Source of the DNA: Bryobacterales bacterium KBS 96 | Lineage (GTDB): Bacteria > Acidobacteriota > Terriglobia > Bryobacterales > Bryobacteraceae | Assembly (NCBI GenBank): GCA_000381625.1 | Contig: KB906767.1 | Location: 2,024,629 to 2,088,628 of the forward strand | Direction: 5' to 3' | DNA length: 64,000 nucleotides | Shown here: one piece after another, positions 34,781 through 46,100 of the stretch | Position numbering within the stretch: the first letter of the stretch is position 1 | Layout of the letters: each line of letters opens with the position of its first letter | Notes under the pieces: model-generated | Told to the model about the DNA's origin: nothing | The model's database searches: none | The model's input: only the letters and a program-made list of their open reading frames with translations | Translations under genes and position numbers: made by a program

Positions 34781-35107
34781 AGCGGAGCCCAGACTCTTTC
34801 TCGAACACGCGAGTGCGCGGGGTTTTACGGGTTACCAGACCCCGTTTGGCGGCGGTTTTTTTGAAAAAATCCCGAAGACCACTCCGTAGCCGTCGCGGCT
34901 CAGTTAACACCGTTCAACATTGCCAGCCCTTTACCGAGCCACGAGCGCCAGCGAGTGGTTACGCCGCGCGATTTTTCCCCAGCCCCGCAAGGCGGCGCTG
35001 TGTCGAGGCAACCTGGAAACGGGGCCGCCGCAGCATCGAGGCTGCCTCGCTCGACAGGAGACTACGGAGTAATCGTTTCGGGAACACGAATCCGGATTTG
35101 CCGTTAT
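34781..35107. repeat. 327-bp gap of degenerate repeats
   Basis: No gene is supported. Positions 34813-34850 carry CGCGAGTGCGCGGGGTTTTA and the following CGGGTTACCAGACCCCGTTT, homologous to 30305-30340. Positions 34890-34918 carry CTCCGTAGCCGTCGCGGCTC, homologous to 17219-17250. A T-run at 34856-34862 and an A-run at 34865-34870 flank a weak hairpin that could end GH79 transcription. Confidence 0.6.
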
Positions 35108-36256
35108 CTAGTCTTCATCGAAACGCTCCCGATGCGCGGCATCGGCCGCATTCGCCAGTTCCATCGCCGCCGCGAAGAACCCACCGGACTGGCCGAGGAA
35201 CAGACCGCCTTCCGTAAAGGCTTTAATGGTCGCCACCGCGCCGCCATTCTGATCGAGGGAAGGACGAATCACGGAGCACGGCGGCAGCTTTTCCCCTTTC
35301 AGGAAATCGCAGGGCTCGGGGAAGATGAGGTTGGTCTGAAATTCCTCGCCGCCGAACGGAGGCGCGTTTAAGTCCGGGAAGGTCACGCCGGTCTCAGGAT
35401 CCGTTACGTTGACCGCGTTTCCCGCCTTATCGTGCCAAACCGCGAAGTGATTTACCTCCGTGCCGCCGATGCTGACGACAATCCGAAGAACCTCGAGGCT
35501 CGTCACCTTCAGGCTCATGATGGTGTAAAGACTCGATCCTCCTTGTTCGATAAACGCGAAGTGGAACCCCGCGGTGTTCGCGATTGCTTGCATCCGGCGC
35601 TGCTGGTGCGTTACCGGAACGGGCGGCTGCATCATGCCGGGAGGCGTATCGGCGTCGTCGACCGGAATGGCCGGTTCGCCGACAATGTGAACGGCTTGCG
35701 GAAATGTGGCGCCGAAATCGGGATTCTCCTCGCTGCGGTAGCGGGTGTACCAGCTTGTATCCACATTCAGGTTCATCAAATTGGTTAACCGCCCTTTCTG
35801 CTTGGCGCCGGTCGCCTGGCTGCTGGGCAGCATGCGAAAGGCATCGAGATTGACCGGCTGGTCGCCTCGCGATTCGAGGTAGGCGTTGAGGAAGGCGGCG
35901 TGGCTGCGTTCATCGTCGGTATTGTCGGCGATGTATTGCGGCATGTCGCTATCGAGGTTTTCCAGCGCGAGTTGGTAGGCCGCGTTTCCGCCTTTCACGC
36001 CGCCCAGTTCGTTGTATTGCTCCCAAAGGTCGCTCTCAATGAGTTCCGCGGCGGCGAGGAAGCGCAGAATCGCGACATCACCTCGCGGCAGTTTCTTGCG
36101 GCGGTCGTCGCGGTCCGCAAGGAGCGTCGTGGGAAGCAGCATGGCGCTGCTTACGCCAAGCCCTTGCAGGAAAGAGCGCCGTCTGATGAAGCTCGGCTGC
36201 TGAGATTTGCGATCTGCGCCCGATGCGGAGCCTGGCTCCAGGGGTTCTTCTTTCAT
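35108..36256 (-). CDS. Tat-exported ferritin-like protein
   Basis: 382 residues. FIRRRSFLQGLGVSSAMLLPT is a clear twin-arginine signal. The following helices (AILRFLAAAELIESDLWEQYN, YIADNTDDERSHAAFLNAYLESRG) have the Glu...ExxH arrangement of ferritin-like diiron bundles, and a later helix has SIGGTEVNHFAVWHD, a second ExxH. Between them is an extended loop with QPPVPVTHQQRR. It is secreted and folded before export. The function is unknown; related proteins are common in Acidobacteriota and are named only for the fold. Confidence 0.82.
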   Translation of the reverse strand: MKEEPLEPGSASGADRKSQQPSFIRRRSFLQGLGVSSAMLLPTTLLADRDDRRKKLPRGDVAILRFLAAAELIESDLWEQYNELGGVKGGNAAYQLALENLDSDMPQYIADNTDDERSHAAFLNAYLESRGDQPVNLDAFRMLPSSQATGAKQKGRLTNLMNLNVDTSWYTRYRSEENPDFGATFPQAVHIVGEPAIPVDDADTPPGMMQPPVPVTHQQRRMQAIANTAGFHFAFIEQGGSSLYTIMSLKVTSLEVLRIVVSIGGTEVNHFAVWHDKAGNAVNVTDPETGVTFPDLNAPPFGGEEFQTNLIFPEPCDFLKGEKLPPCSVIRPSLDQNGGAVATIKAFTEGGLFLGQSGGFFAAAMELANAADAAHRERFDED

Positions 36257-36702
36257 TTCTACTCTCCGATCCCAAGATTGTTTGAATTACTACGTATTCG
36301 TGTTAACGTCCGCCGTTAATAGTAGGAAAACGTTACACAGCAGTTGTACGCCGCAAGCTAGGAATTTCTGCAATGCTTCGGTAAAGGTTTTGTAAAGCCC
36401 GCGAGGCGTAAACTAATCGGGAGCCAAACAGAGAGGTGGCACCGGGTTTTCGGCTGGCCGAAGATCGGAGCGCCCGTAGTTAACAAGCAGACCCGGCGCG
36501 GCGGACGTATAAGGACGGCGAGTGTACTACGGCGCAAATTTCGTAGGCTATCGCGCCACTCCGTTGTAGGCTATCGCGCCACTCCGTTGTAGGCTATCGC
36601 GCCACTCCGTTGAAGATGTCGCAAAACGTCCGCTCCTTGACAGTCGCGGTTCGGTGCAGGCATCCCCGACGCCTTCATCAATTTTGGTGGGCTGCGGGCC
36701 AG
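36257..36702. other. 446-bp intergenic region with triple 23-bp repeat
   Basis: Contains the promoter side of the ferritin-like gene, then 36420-36520, GC-rich sequence with a GAGGTGGCACCGGG stretch, then three exact 23-bp repeats (36543-36611), then a dispersed-repeat copy (36632-36665, CGCTCCTTGACAGTCGCGGT). No protein-coding frame is convincing. Confidence 0.5.
36543..36611. repeat. three perfect tandem 23-bp repeats
   Basis: The unit starts GTAGGCTATCGCGCCACTCC and ends GTT; copies are at 36543-36565, 36566-36588 and 36589-36611 with no mismatch. There are no spacers, so it is a minisatellite rather than a CRISPR. It lies between the 3' end of pheS and the divergent ferritin-like gene. 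Confidence 0.95.
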
Positions 36703-37725
36703 CTAGAACTGCGTGAGAAAACGCAAGTCGCCGCCTTGCATTTGCCGGATATCGTCAATGCCATAGCGCATCATTGCCATTCGGGTCAGGCCTAGACCGA
36801 ATGCAAACCCGCTCCACTCGTCCGGGTCGATGCCGCCCGACCGTAAAACGTTCGGATGCACGAGCCCGCACGGCATCAGTTCCACCCAGCCGCTCTGCTT
36901 ACAAACGGCGCATCCGGAGCCGCCGCAGATCAGGCATTGAATGTCCAGCTCGAATCCCGGTTCGACAAAAGGAAAATATCCCGGCCGCAGCCGCACAACT
37001 ACGTCGCGGTGGAAGATTCCGCTCAGAAGCGTTTTCATGAAGTAAATCAGGTTGGCTACCGAGACATTGCGGTCCACCATCATTCCTTCAAGTTGATAGA
37101 ACGTGTGCTCGTGAGAAGCATCCACTTCTTCGTTCCGGAACACGCGGCCCGGTGCAATCATGCGCAAGGGCGGTCCCAGCGCTCGCATGCCTCGCACTTG
37201 CACGGGAGAAGTATGCGTGCGTAACAGATGGCCGTTCGTCAGCCAGAACGTGTCCTGCATATCGCGGGCCGGATGCGTGGGAGGAATGTTGAGGGCATCG
37301 AAATTGTGTTCCTCGGTTTCCACTTCGGGGCCATCGAGGACCGCGAACCCGAGCGAGGTGAACAGATCCTCTATCTCTGCCTGAATCTGCGTGATGGGAT
37401 GCAGGCTCCCGGGCCGCACGCCCGGCGCCGGCAGGGTCACGTCCAGCCATTCGCGCTCAAGCCTCGCGGCCAGTTGCTCCTGCTCGAATTTGTGCTTCTT
37501 TGCCTCGTACTCGCTTTCGAGGTCCTGCTTTACCGAATTCAGCAGCTTTCCGAGTGAGGCGCGCTGTTCGGGCGGCAGCTTGCCGAACTCCTTGCTGATC
37601 TGCGCGAGCGTTCCTTTGCGGCCAAGCGCCTCCACCCGCGCCTCTTCCAAATTCTCTTGTGAGAACGCCGAGGCGAAACGAGCTAGCGTCGTTCGCCGCA
37701 ATTCTTCCAATTGTGCTTCGAGCAT
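36703..37725 (-). CDS. pheS: phenylalanine-tRNA ligase alpha subunit
   Basis: 340 residues. An N-terminal coiled coil (LEELRRTTLARFASAFSQ, ALGRKGTLAQISKEFGKLPPEQR) is followed by the class II core: HPITQIQAEIEDLFTSLGF, DVQDTFWL-type (ARDMQDTFWLTNG), LLRTHTSPVQVR (motif 2 loop region), RVFRNEEVDASHEHTFYQLEG and the motif 3 FAFGLGLTRMAMMRYGI. The subunit pairs with PheT to charge tRNA-Phe. In most bacteria pheS and pheT are adjacent; here the next gene is an ankyrin protein, and pheT is at 55459 on the other strand. Confidence 0.96.
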   Translation of the reverse strand: MLEAQLEELRRTTLARFASAFSQENLEEARVEALGRKGTLAQISKEFGKLPPEQRASLGKLLNSVKQDLESEYEAKKHKFEQEQLAARLEREWLDVTLPAPGVRPGSLHPITQIQAEIEDLFTSLGFAVLDGPEVETEEHNFDALNIPPTHPARDMQDTFWLTNGHLLRTHTSPVQVRGMRALGPPLRMIAPGRVFRNEEVDASHEHTFYQLEGMMVDRNVSVANLIYFMKTLLSGIFHRDVVVRLRPGYFPFVEPGFELDIQCLICGGSGCAVCKQSGWVELMPCGLVHPNVLRSGGIDPDEWSGFAFGLGLTRMAMMRYGIDDIRQMQGGDLRFLTQF

Positions 37726-37738
37726 TGAGAAATCGTAT

Positions 37739-38410
37739 TTACTGCAAGCCGGCGCCGAGTTGCTGGAGCATGGCCGCCACGTCCTCGTGACCTTTTTGCA
37801 GCGCCAGATCGAGCGGCCCCTGGTTGTTATCCGCTCGCACTTTCAAATCGGCGTTATGCGCCAGGAGCACTTCGATGATTTCCCGATCGCCGTTCTGCGC
37901 CGCTCCGTGCAAAGGCGTCCAGCCACCCGCCTGCCGGGCATTCGCATTGGCGCCTTCTTCAAGCAGCAGTTTCGCCAGGTCTGCTTTCTTCCCGGCCGTG
38001 GCAGCATGGAGCGGCGTGTTCTTCATTGCATTCGTGGATTGCGCATCCACTTCGGCGCCACGCTCAATCAGCGATTGCGCCAGATCTTTGCGACCAAAAA
38101 AGGCTGCCAGATGCAGTGGAGTCCAGCCATCGGTCGAATGCGCCCCAATCAACGCCGGATCGCGGTCCAGCTCGCTCAGCACTGCATCCGTTCTGCCCGT
38201 TGCCGCCGCGGTGAATATGTCCAATGCCGGGCCGAGCGTCAGCAAATATTCGGCCACCTCGTGGCGTCCATAATACTGAGAAAGCAGCAGCGCGCATTGT
38301 CCCGCATCGTTCTTTGCGTTCAATAGGTCTGGATTGCCGGCAAGCGTCGCTCGGACGCCCGTCAGATCTCCCGATTTTACCTGTTCGTGTAGCGTCTTCA
38401 CATCGGACAT
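37739..38410 (-). CDS. ankyrin-repeat protein
   Basis: 223 residues from the ATG at 38410, which has GGGAGG eight bases upstream. About five ankyrin repeats are visible, for example DGWTPLHLAAFFGRKDLAQSL, MKNTPLHAATAGKKADLAKLL, GGWTPLHGAAQNGDREIIEVL and NQGPLDLALQKGHEDVAAML. There is no signal peptide, so it is cytoplasmic. Ankyrin domains bind proteins; the partner is unknown. It is 13 bases upstream of pheS and probably co-transcribed with it. Confidence 0.9.
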   Translation of the reverse strand: MSDVKTLHEQVKSGDLTGVRATLAGNPDLLNAKNDAGQCALLLSQYYGRHEVAEYLLTLGPALDIFTAAATGRTDAVLSELDRDPALIGAHSTDGWTPLHLAAFFGRKDLAQSLIERGAEVDAQSTNAMKNTPLHAATAGKKADLAKLLLEEGANANARQAGGWTPLHGAAQNGDREIIEVLLAHNADLKVRADNNQGPLDLALQKGHEDVAAMLQQLGAGLQ

Positions 38411-38427
38411 CGTTGGGCCTCCCGGTT

Positions 38428-38889
38428 TCAGGCAGCCGGCATGAAGAGCTGTTCGGATTTGGTTAATTCCCAATCGAGATGGTTGATGTAGAACAAGAGC
38501 ACCTCTCGTGGATATTTCCCCACAAATTCTTTGTAGACTCGCTCCTGCCAGCCTTGTGTCAGATATTCGTCCGCCTTCAGATCCTTATCGAAGAATCCAT
38601 CCTGGTGCGGAACTTTGAGAAAATTCAGCACGTCGACAATCATGTCGAGATGCGAGATCAAAAATACCTGGGACAAATCCGTCGCGAAATCCTCTTCGCC
38701 GGCTTCGATGCGGGCCCACAATTTCGGCCCCGCTTTGCGCAGGGTCTCCGAATTTAGCTTCGTAAGCCGGGCGCGGATTTTGAAACGATCGTAAATCTGA
38801 TACGTTCTCAGTTTTCCCATCGATACATGGCGCAAGAGTTGTTGGAATACCTCCGGCCCCAGCGCGGTGAAAACTCCACACATTTCCAT
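38428..38889 (-). CDS. conserved-looking protein of unknown function
   Basis: 153 residues with GAGG five bases before the ATG. The sequence (FTALGPEVFQQLLRHVSMGK, IYDRFKIRARLTKLNSETLR, HLDMIVDVLNFLKVPHQDGF, PREVLLFYINHLDWELTKSE) is amphipathic and alpha-helical, without signal peptide or membrane segment. I do not recognise the family. It lies 17 bases upstream of the ankyrin gene in the pheS operon and divergent from purA. Confidence 0.72.
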   Translation of the reverse strand: MEMCGVFTALGPEVFQQLLRHVSMGKLRTYQIYDRFKIRARLTKLNSETLRKAGPKLWARIEAGEEDFATDLSQVFLISHLDMIVDVLNFLKVPHQDGFFDKDLKADEYLTQGWQERVYKEFVGKYPREVLLFYINHLDWELTKSEQLFMPAA

Positions 38890-38988
38890 CGAGCCTCAGA
38901 GTAACATACCGGCGGCGCTGAAAGCGTTCCAAGCCCTTTCATTTACAGGGTTTTTCGCGCTCTGCGGTACAATGACGCGTTTGGGTAA

Positions 38989-40305
<1,317 letters not shown>

Positions 40306-40385
40306 GAAAACTTGTGCCGGCAGTAGGTTTCAACAATGAGTCCCGGTCGCCAGTTGTGCGAACCCCTTGCCGGGCGGCTCCAGAT

Positions 40386-40476
40386 AAAAAAACGGCGTTC
40401 ATTCCGTGAATTACGTCCTCCGAATGCCGCAACTCACATCAGGGGATGGGTTCGACCCCTGCAAATGAACGCCGTT
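40386..40476 (-). terminator. long inverted repeat with U-run (minus strand), terminator or structured RNA
   Basis: AACGGCGTTCATT (40391-40403) and AATGAACGCCGTT (40464-40476) are perfect 13-base inverted arms about 60 bases apart. The loop contains a second hairpin, AGGGG...CCCCT (40441-40460). On the minus strand the last arm runs directly into seven Ts (40392-40386), as in an intrinsic terminator. The loop is long for a simple terminator, so an RNA element is possible. Confidence 0.55.
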
Positions 40477-40662
40477 GGTTCCCTCTGCCGAGTACAGGAA
40501 GCGAAAGGGGGACGCTTCTGGTTGTTGAACTTGGCGCCACTGGAACCGAAATTCTAAAAGATCCGGCCGGCTCCGGGTTCGCCGGAGCCACGGTGATCCG
40601 GTGCAGCCGGCTGGCCATTTTACGAGGCGCTGGCCAGAAACTCGTAAGTGCTTGAATTTCAT
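40411..40662 (-). CDS. possible small basic protein (83 residues)
   Basis: The ATG at 40662 (MKFKHLRVSGQRLVKW...) has GAGGAGG four bases upstream, the only evidence for translation. The product is Arg/Pro/Ser-rich, with no recognised domain. The stop is 8 bases from the terminator-like arm. A second frame (40439-40741) overlaps it. It may be a genuine small gene, a leader peptide, or a chance ribosome site. Confidence 0.3.
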   Translation of the reverse strand: MKFKHLRVSGQRLVKWPAGCTGSPWLRRTRSRPDLLEFRFQWRQVQQPEASPFRFLYSAEGTNGVHLQGSNPSPDVSCGIRRT

Positions 40663-40790
40663 CGATCCTCCTCGTTGTGGATCTGACAGCGGCTCTGCTG
40701 CAATGGAACAGAACGGATAATCCACAGAGGTTAACGTTCATTTCTCGATAACTGAATGCCAGGTCTTATATTCTCGATAGAAGCCTCATT

Positions 40791-41192
40791 ATGCCGTTGA
40801 GCATCACCTCACGCCCCGACCGCAATTTCTACATACTCACGTTGACCGGCCAGCTCACGCTCGGTCCGAACCTCAAGAGTCTTCAGCAGATGGCCCGGGC
40901 TGCGCTTGAAACCGGCACTCCGGATGCGCTGATCGTCGAAGTAGGGGGCGTCAAATATACGGATAGCGCCGGGCTCGGCGAGCTGACAATTCTCTATTCA
41001 TTGTGCATGCGGAAACAGTGCATGCTGATACTGGCGGGTGTGCCCAACCAACTACGCCAGATGCTCGAATTGACGCGCCTCGATGCGCTGCTGCCTTCGG
41101 CGGCGGACACGGAAGCCGCCAAGCGGATGGTGAAGGCGCGCGCGCAGAAGCAGAAGAATCCCGAGGAAACCCGGGATTCGGACGAATCGTAG
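40791..41192 (+). CDS. STAS-domain anti-sigma-factor antagonist
   Basis: 133 residues. FYILTLTGQLTLGPNLKSL is the first beta-alpha unit, and VEVGGVKYTDSAGLGELTIL carries the conserved phosphorylatable Ser59 in DSAGLGEL. The C-terminal 25 residues (KARAQKQKNPEETRDSDES) are charged and disordered. Such proteins bind an anti-sigma kinase in partner-switching regulation. No RsbW-like kinase is adjacent; the convergent neighbour is a sigma54 regulator. Confidence 0.9.
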   Translation: MPLSITSRPDRNFYILTLTGQLTLGPNLKSLQQMARAALETGTPDALIVEVGGVKYTDSAGLGELTILYSLCMRKQCMLILAGVPNQLRQMLELTRLDALLPSAADTEAAKRMVKARAQKQKNPEETRDSDES

Positions 41193-41214
41193 GGCCGGCG
41201 GCCACCGGTAAATG

Positions 41215-43002
41215 CTAGCGCCCGCCGGCGCCGGTGTGGATGCGGTTGATGTCTTCGCGCAGGCCCATGTTACGAACGAGCCGCAGCAGATAGTTCGGAT
41301 GCAAACCAAGGAGTTTCGCGGCTTGCTTGTAGTCCCCGTTTCCTTGCGCGTACGCGTCCAGTATGGCCTCGCGCTTTGCGTTGCCTACCGACATGTGATA
41401 GCGCGCATTCGCATCCCGCGGCGACGATTCAAGAAGAGCTTCGGGCAGATCCTCCGGGAGCACGAGGTCCGAAACGCCGAGCACCACGGCGCGCTCCATC
41501 GCGTTTTCGAGTTCCCGGACGTTTCCCGGCCAGCCATACTGCAGCAGCATCTCTTCGGCCTCGCTGGAAACTCCGGTGACATGGCGCTTGCAGCGCACTG
41601 CCGAGCGTTCCAGGAAATATTGAGCCAACAGCGGAATATCTTCTCTTCGGTCCCGCAGCGGCGGCGACTGGAGAGTCACGACGTTCAACCGGTGATAGAG
41701 ATCCTCGCGGAATTTGCCGCTGCGCACATCTTCCGTGAGATCGCGATTCGTTGCGGCAACCACCCTGACATCCAGGGGGTGCGCGGTTGTGCCGCCGACG
41801 CGCTCAAACTCGCGCTGCTGAAGCACTCGCAAAAGCTTGGCTTGCAGTGATGGAGCGAGTTCACCCACTTCGTCCAGGAAGATGGTTCCGCCCTGGGCGA
41901 GTTCGAAGCGACCTCGTTTCAGAGCGATGGCGCCGGTGAATGCGCCCTTCTCGTGCCCGAAGAGCTCGCTTTCGAACAGTGTCTCTGTCAACGCCGCGCA
42001 GTTTACGGCGATAAACGGGCGCTCGCGCCGCGGGCTCTTCTGGTGAAGGGCGCGCGCCACTAGCTCTTTGCCGGTGCCGCTCTCTCCCAGCACCATTACG
42101 GTAGTGTCTCGGGGGGCCACCCGATCCACCAGTTCCAACAGTCTGCGAATAATGGGGCTGTTGCCGACGATGCCCGTCGGAGACCCGATCTGTTCCTCAA
42201 GCAGCGCCTTCTCGACGCGCAGAGTTTCTACTTCCCGGTTCGCTTCAAACGCTACCGAGGCGAGAGACGCAACCGCCGTCAGCACATCCAGGTGCGAAGC
42301 CAGCCGCAGTTTCTCGTTTGGTTCCACAGCCAGAATAATGGCGCCATTCAAGGCGCCGCCAACATAAAGCGGGACGCCGACAGTGCCGGTCTCGGCATCC
42401 TCGAATGCGCCTTCTTCACATACCCGGATCAGGCCCTTCTCGAACCCAGGTTCGGAATTTGGATATTGTTCGTGAAAGCGCGCCCGAAGCTCGTCGCAGC
42501 CCGTGCCGACGAGCAGCAGCCCTTCATTCGTGGGTATAAGGTCCTGAATGAGCCGGAGAATCTGGCTCTGAAGAAGTCCGTTCTGCGCCTCGCCGACGCT
42601 TGCCGCCAGTGCCCGAAAAAGAAATACGAGCGAGCAGGAAGCCAGCAGCACGGGTTTTGCGTCGGGCTGCCGTTGCGCCAGGTCCTCCGTTGCGATGCTC
42701 TCGCCGGAGCGAAACATGAGGATCGTTTTGCCGACGCCGATTTGATCGCGATCTTGCAGCCATCGTTCGGCGCTACGCATTCCGTTGACGTATGTGCCAC
42801 CCGAGCTGCGAAGGTCGTAAACAAGAAACCGATCCGCCTGCCGGCGGATCTGACAATGCCGCCAGGCGATCTCAGGTTCCGAGAGTATAACTGCTGAATT
42901 CGGCGCCCTGCCGATGAAAAATTCTTCTTTGTCGAGGGCGTAGCGAGTCCCAGCCTGCGGTCCGTTGACGGCGATGAGTTCCGCGTTCATTTGACAGAAC
43001 AT
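41215..43002 (-). CDS. FHA-GAF-AAA+ sigma54-dependent transcriptional regulator
   Basis: 595 residues; an ATG four codons in (42990) is an equal start candidate. An FHA domain (about 20-95) has [23 protein letters not shown] and [17 protein letters not shown]-like region follows (about 150-280). The AAA+ domain has [30 protein letters not shown] (the GAFTGA sigma54 loop) and [21 protein letters not shown]. The C-terminal Fis HTH has [25 protein letters not shown]. Input is likely a phosphothreonine partner at the FHA domain, rather than a receiver domain. Confidence 0.93.
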   Translation of the reverse strand: MFCQMNAELIAVNGPQAGTRYALDKEEFFIGRAPNSAVILSEPEIAWRHCQIRRQADRFLVYDLRSSGGTYVNGMRSAERWLQDRDQIGVGKTILMFRSGESIATEDLAQRQPDAKPVLLASCSLVFLFRALAASVGEAQNGLLQSQILRLIQDLIPTNEGLLLVGTGCDELRARFHEQYPNSEPGFEKGLIRVCEEGAFEDAETGTVGVPLYVGGALNGAIILAVEPNEKLRLASHLDVLTAVASLASVAFEANREVETLRVEKALLEEQIGSPTGIVGNSPIIRRLLELVDRVAPRDTTVMVLGESGTGKELVARALHQKSPRRERPFIAVNCAALTETLFESELFGHEKGAFTGAIALKRGRFELAQGGTIFLDEVGELAPSLQAKLLRVLQQREFERVGGTTAHPLDVRVVAATNRDLTEDVRSGKFREDLYHRLNVVTLQSPPLRDRREDIPLLAQYFLERSAVRCKRHVTGVSSEAEEMLLQYGWPGNVRELENAMERAVVLGVSDLVLPEDLPEALLESSPRDANARYHMSVGNAKREAILDAYAQGNGDYKQAAKLLGLHPNYLLRLVRNMGLREDINRIHTGAGGR

Positions 43003-43178
43003 TCAGGATACAGGAGCGGCTACGGTGATGGCTAGCCCGCGCCGCGCGCGGAGTCCGGACCGCTTGTTGCCAGTAACTTCGGGCCTACCGGGAATTTCCG
43101 TCGGCCGGGTTCGGTGACCAGTCCACGGTTGAGCCACGAGCGGCTGAGAGCGCCTTCAGGAGAGCCGTAAACTCATTC
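43003..43178. repeat. repeat-rich gap
   Basis: Holds degenerate copies of the dispersed family: GGTTCGGTGACCAGTCCACG followed by GTTGAGCCACGAGCGGCTGA (43109-43150), resembling GTTGAACCACGACTG at 23066-23080 and GAGCCACGAGCGCC at 34937-34950. No gene. Confidence 0.5.
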
Positions 43179-46100
43179 TCAAAATCCGATCACCTGCACG
43201 TTCGTGAACGCGATCGGCTGATTTGAAACATCAAGTGCGATGGCGCCCTGAGTGTAAGTTGAATCGGTCGCCTGTATCGCTAGGGCGTTGTCGTAATACA
43301 CCTGTATCTGCGATCCGCTAAAGCTGAGTCTGAGATTGTGGCGGCCCGTAGTATCGAACGGAAGCAGCGGCGACTGGGCCAGCAGCGCATATCCGGCATC
43401 GATGAACCACTGGTTGATGCGGTAGAGCTTGAGAATGCCTTCGTGCGGATAAATCCATACGCCGTAACTGGCTCCCGTCGATGTGTTCAGGCGACCCCGA
43501 AGGCCGCCGGGATAATCGTTCAACGAGGAAAGCTGGAAATCGGCCGCTACCGTGTAGTCGGTCCACGAATCAAGGCCGGTCCATGACTCCGTGGCGCCTT
43601 GCCCGTTGTAGCGATAGGTTCCATTTGCCACCGACCAACCTGAGCCGTTCCCGAGGGGCGAAATGCTCCAATTGCCCGCCGTCCCGGAACTGAAATCGTC
43701 AGAGAACAATAGTGTGCCGACTTGTAGCGATACAGACGCGGCTAGCGGGCCATTGCTTACATCCGGCGAATTGATGGAGACGGAGCCGCTGTAATGTCCC
43801 GTCGCGAGAGTGTTGACGTTGGGTGAAACCGTGATGCTGTTCGGAGCCGTTCCCGACGTGGAACTGAGGCCGATCCACGGCGAGTCCGCGGACGCGGTCC
43901 AGTTTAGCGTTCCGATTCCCGCGTTGCTTACTGCCAGGCTCTGGCCTGGTGGATTCGTCACGGTTGCCGCAAAGAAAGTCAGCGATGAAGGCTGAATCGC
44001 CAGCAGCGCAGCCTTTACCGCGAACGTGACCGGGATTATCACGGGAGAATTCGATGCGCCCGGAATGGAAACTGTCACCGTGCCGGAGTACGTTCCCGAA
44101 GAGAGTCCTGCCGGGTCGACGGAAATGCTGGCTGTCCCGGGCGTCAAGGATGACGATGCGCTCGCTTTCAACCACGAAGCGGAGGCGCTGACGCCCCAAG
44201 TTGTACTGGCGCCGGCCGCCGACACGGCGAGTGTCTGAACAGCGGGTACCGAACCCGCGGCTGAACTGAATGTCAGCCCGTTTGAAGGCGCCGAGAGTAT
44301 GACAGGACTGCCCGCCTCCGCGACGCGAACATTCTTGTAGGAGATAGGCTGGCTATCGGCATCCATGCACACGAAGCCGCTCGCGTATGCACTATCCGTG
44401 GCCGACATGAGAAACCTTCCGTCCCAATATACCGATATCTGGTTCCCAGCGAATGCTATCTGAAGGTCGTGGAATGCAGCCGTATCGTAGGACAACGAAG
44501 CTTGAGCAAGCGACGTTAAGCCTTGGCCGTTAATATCCCACTGGCCGACCTTATAGAGAACCGCGAGCCCGCTGCCCGGATACAGCCATACGGCGTAACC
44601 TGCGCCCGTCGACGGATTCACGCGTCCACGCACGCCGCCTGGCCAATTACTCAAATTTGATAACTGGATGTCGGTATCGAACGTATAATCGGACCATGCG
44701 GCGTTCCCTGCGCAGGATTGGCTCAGCCCTGAGCCGTTGAACGAATAAACGCCGTTGGCGGCCGCCCATCCCGAGCCAAGCCCCATCGGCGAGATAACCC
44801 ATCCCGCAGCCTGGTCGCTGAAATTCTCAGCCATCGCCTGCTGGGCAACGGTCAAATTCACGGGTACCGTTAGCGGAGAATTGACGACGCCTTGTGCAGA
44901 GATAGTTACTGTGCCGGAGTATGCTCCCGGCGCCAACCCGGTCGAATCAACGCTGATCCCAGCCGTAGCGAGTGCGTTGCCCGACGCCGGAGAGGCATGT
45001 AGCCAACTTGCGTTGGTTGTTGCGGTCCACGCAAAGGACCCGGCGCCGGTGGAGTTGGTAATCGAAAGGCTCTGCGCTTCGGGATTTGTTCCATTTGTTG
45101 CCGCAAAACTCATGCTGGACGGGGTTACAGCTAGGGCTGACGTCTGCGACACGACATTCAGGCTGACGGTAATCGATTGCGTGCTGTTGGCTGCTCCGAG
45201 CGAGGTCAGGCGAATCGCGCCGGAGTAGGAGCCGGCGGAAAGCTGCGAGCTCGAAACCGAGACTTGGATACTAGCTGCCGTTGAGCCGCTCGATGGGCTT
45301 ACGCTCAGCCATGGCGCCGTGCTCGCTGCCGTCCAGGCAAGTGAACCTGTCCCCGAGGCGCCAATCTGCACCGCCTGTGCCGCGGGATTAGCTCCCAGAT
45401 AAACAGCTGAAAATGCGAGAGACGCGGTCGACGACGTGAGCGAGGCGGCGGATACTGCGTTCTGAGATGTGACGACGATGTTGTCATACGTGATCGGCTG
45501 ACTAGAGACGTCCAGCGCGATCATTCCGCTCGCGTACGTGGCATCGGTTGCCGTGATGATGGAGGCGCCATCGTAGGACACCTGTATCTGACTACCTAGG
45601 AACGACAGCCGGAAGGTGTGGAAGTTCCGGTTATCGAAGGCGACTGTAGCTTGGCCTAGCTGGAGATAGCCGGCATCGATATTCCATTGCCCGACACGGT
45701 ACAAGCGAACGATATTTTCGGCCGGATAGAGCCAGACCGCATAGGAAGCTCCGGAAACCGGATTCACGCGACCGCGAAACCCGGCTGGATAGTCGGCAAG
45801 CGTCGAGAGCTTGATGTCTACCTGCATGTCGTAATCGGTCCACGCGGAATTGCCGGCAAAAAGTTGAGTGGGACCGCCGCCATTGTAATTGAGAGCCTGA
45901 TTAATAACCGACCAGTTTGTGCCGTGCCCCAATGGCGAAACCGCCCAGCCTTCCATGCTGCCGTCATCGAAATTGGATGATAATAGGTCGCTTTCGAAAT
46001 TCAACGAAACAGGAATCGTCTGAACCGAACCGGCGCCTGCCGGCGGCGTGATCGTGATGGTTCCGCTATACGTGCCGCCCGCCAAGGCGGAAGTGTCTAC

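Larger units (their letters stand above)
40306..40790. other. 485-bp intergenic region with structured element
   Basis: Between purA and the STAS gene. It holds a long-range inverted repeat ending in a minus-strand T-run (40386-40476), a low-confidence minus-strand small ORF with a strong ribosome site (40411-40662), and short inverted GCCGGCTCCGGGTTCGCCGG-type hairpin sequence around 40565-40590. A promoter for the STAS gene should be in 40690-40790, which is AT-richer. Confidence 0.5.

Noticed and set aside
36430-36460. GAGGTGGCACCGGG resembles the T-box antiterminator sequence, near pheS.
   Set aside because: It is on the plus strand downstream of the 3' end of pheS, with no aminoacyl-tRNA or amino-acid gene downstream of it and no Stem I visible.
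36543-36611. CRISPR-like direct repeats.
   Set aside because: The 23-bp units are directly adjacent with no spacers, and there is no cas gene.
40391-40476. tRNA-like T-loop sequence (GGGTTCGACCC) within a 13-bp closed stem.
   Set aside because: The T stem pairs poorly, no D or anticodon arm can be drawn, and the 3' arm is not in the acceptor position; the U-run on the other strand favours a terminator-like element.
40439-40741. 100-residue minus-strand frame overlapping the small ORF at 40411-40662.
   Set aside because: No ribosome site at its ATG and low-complexity Ser/Pro/Arg content; the other frame has the stronger initiation signal, and even that one is doubtful.
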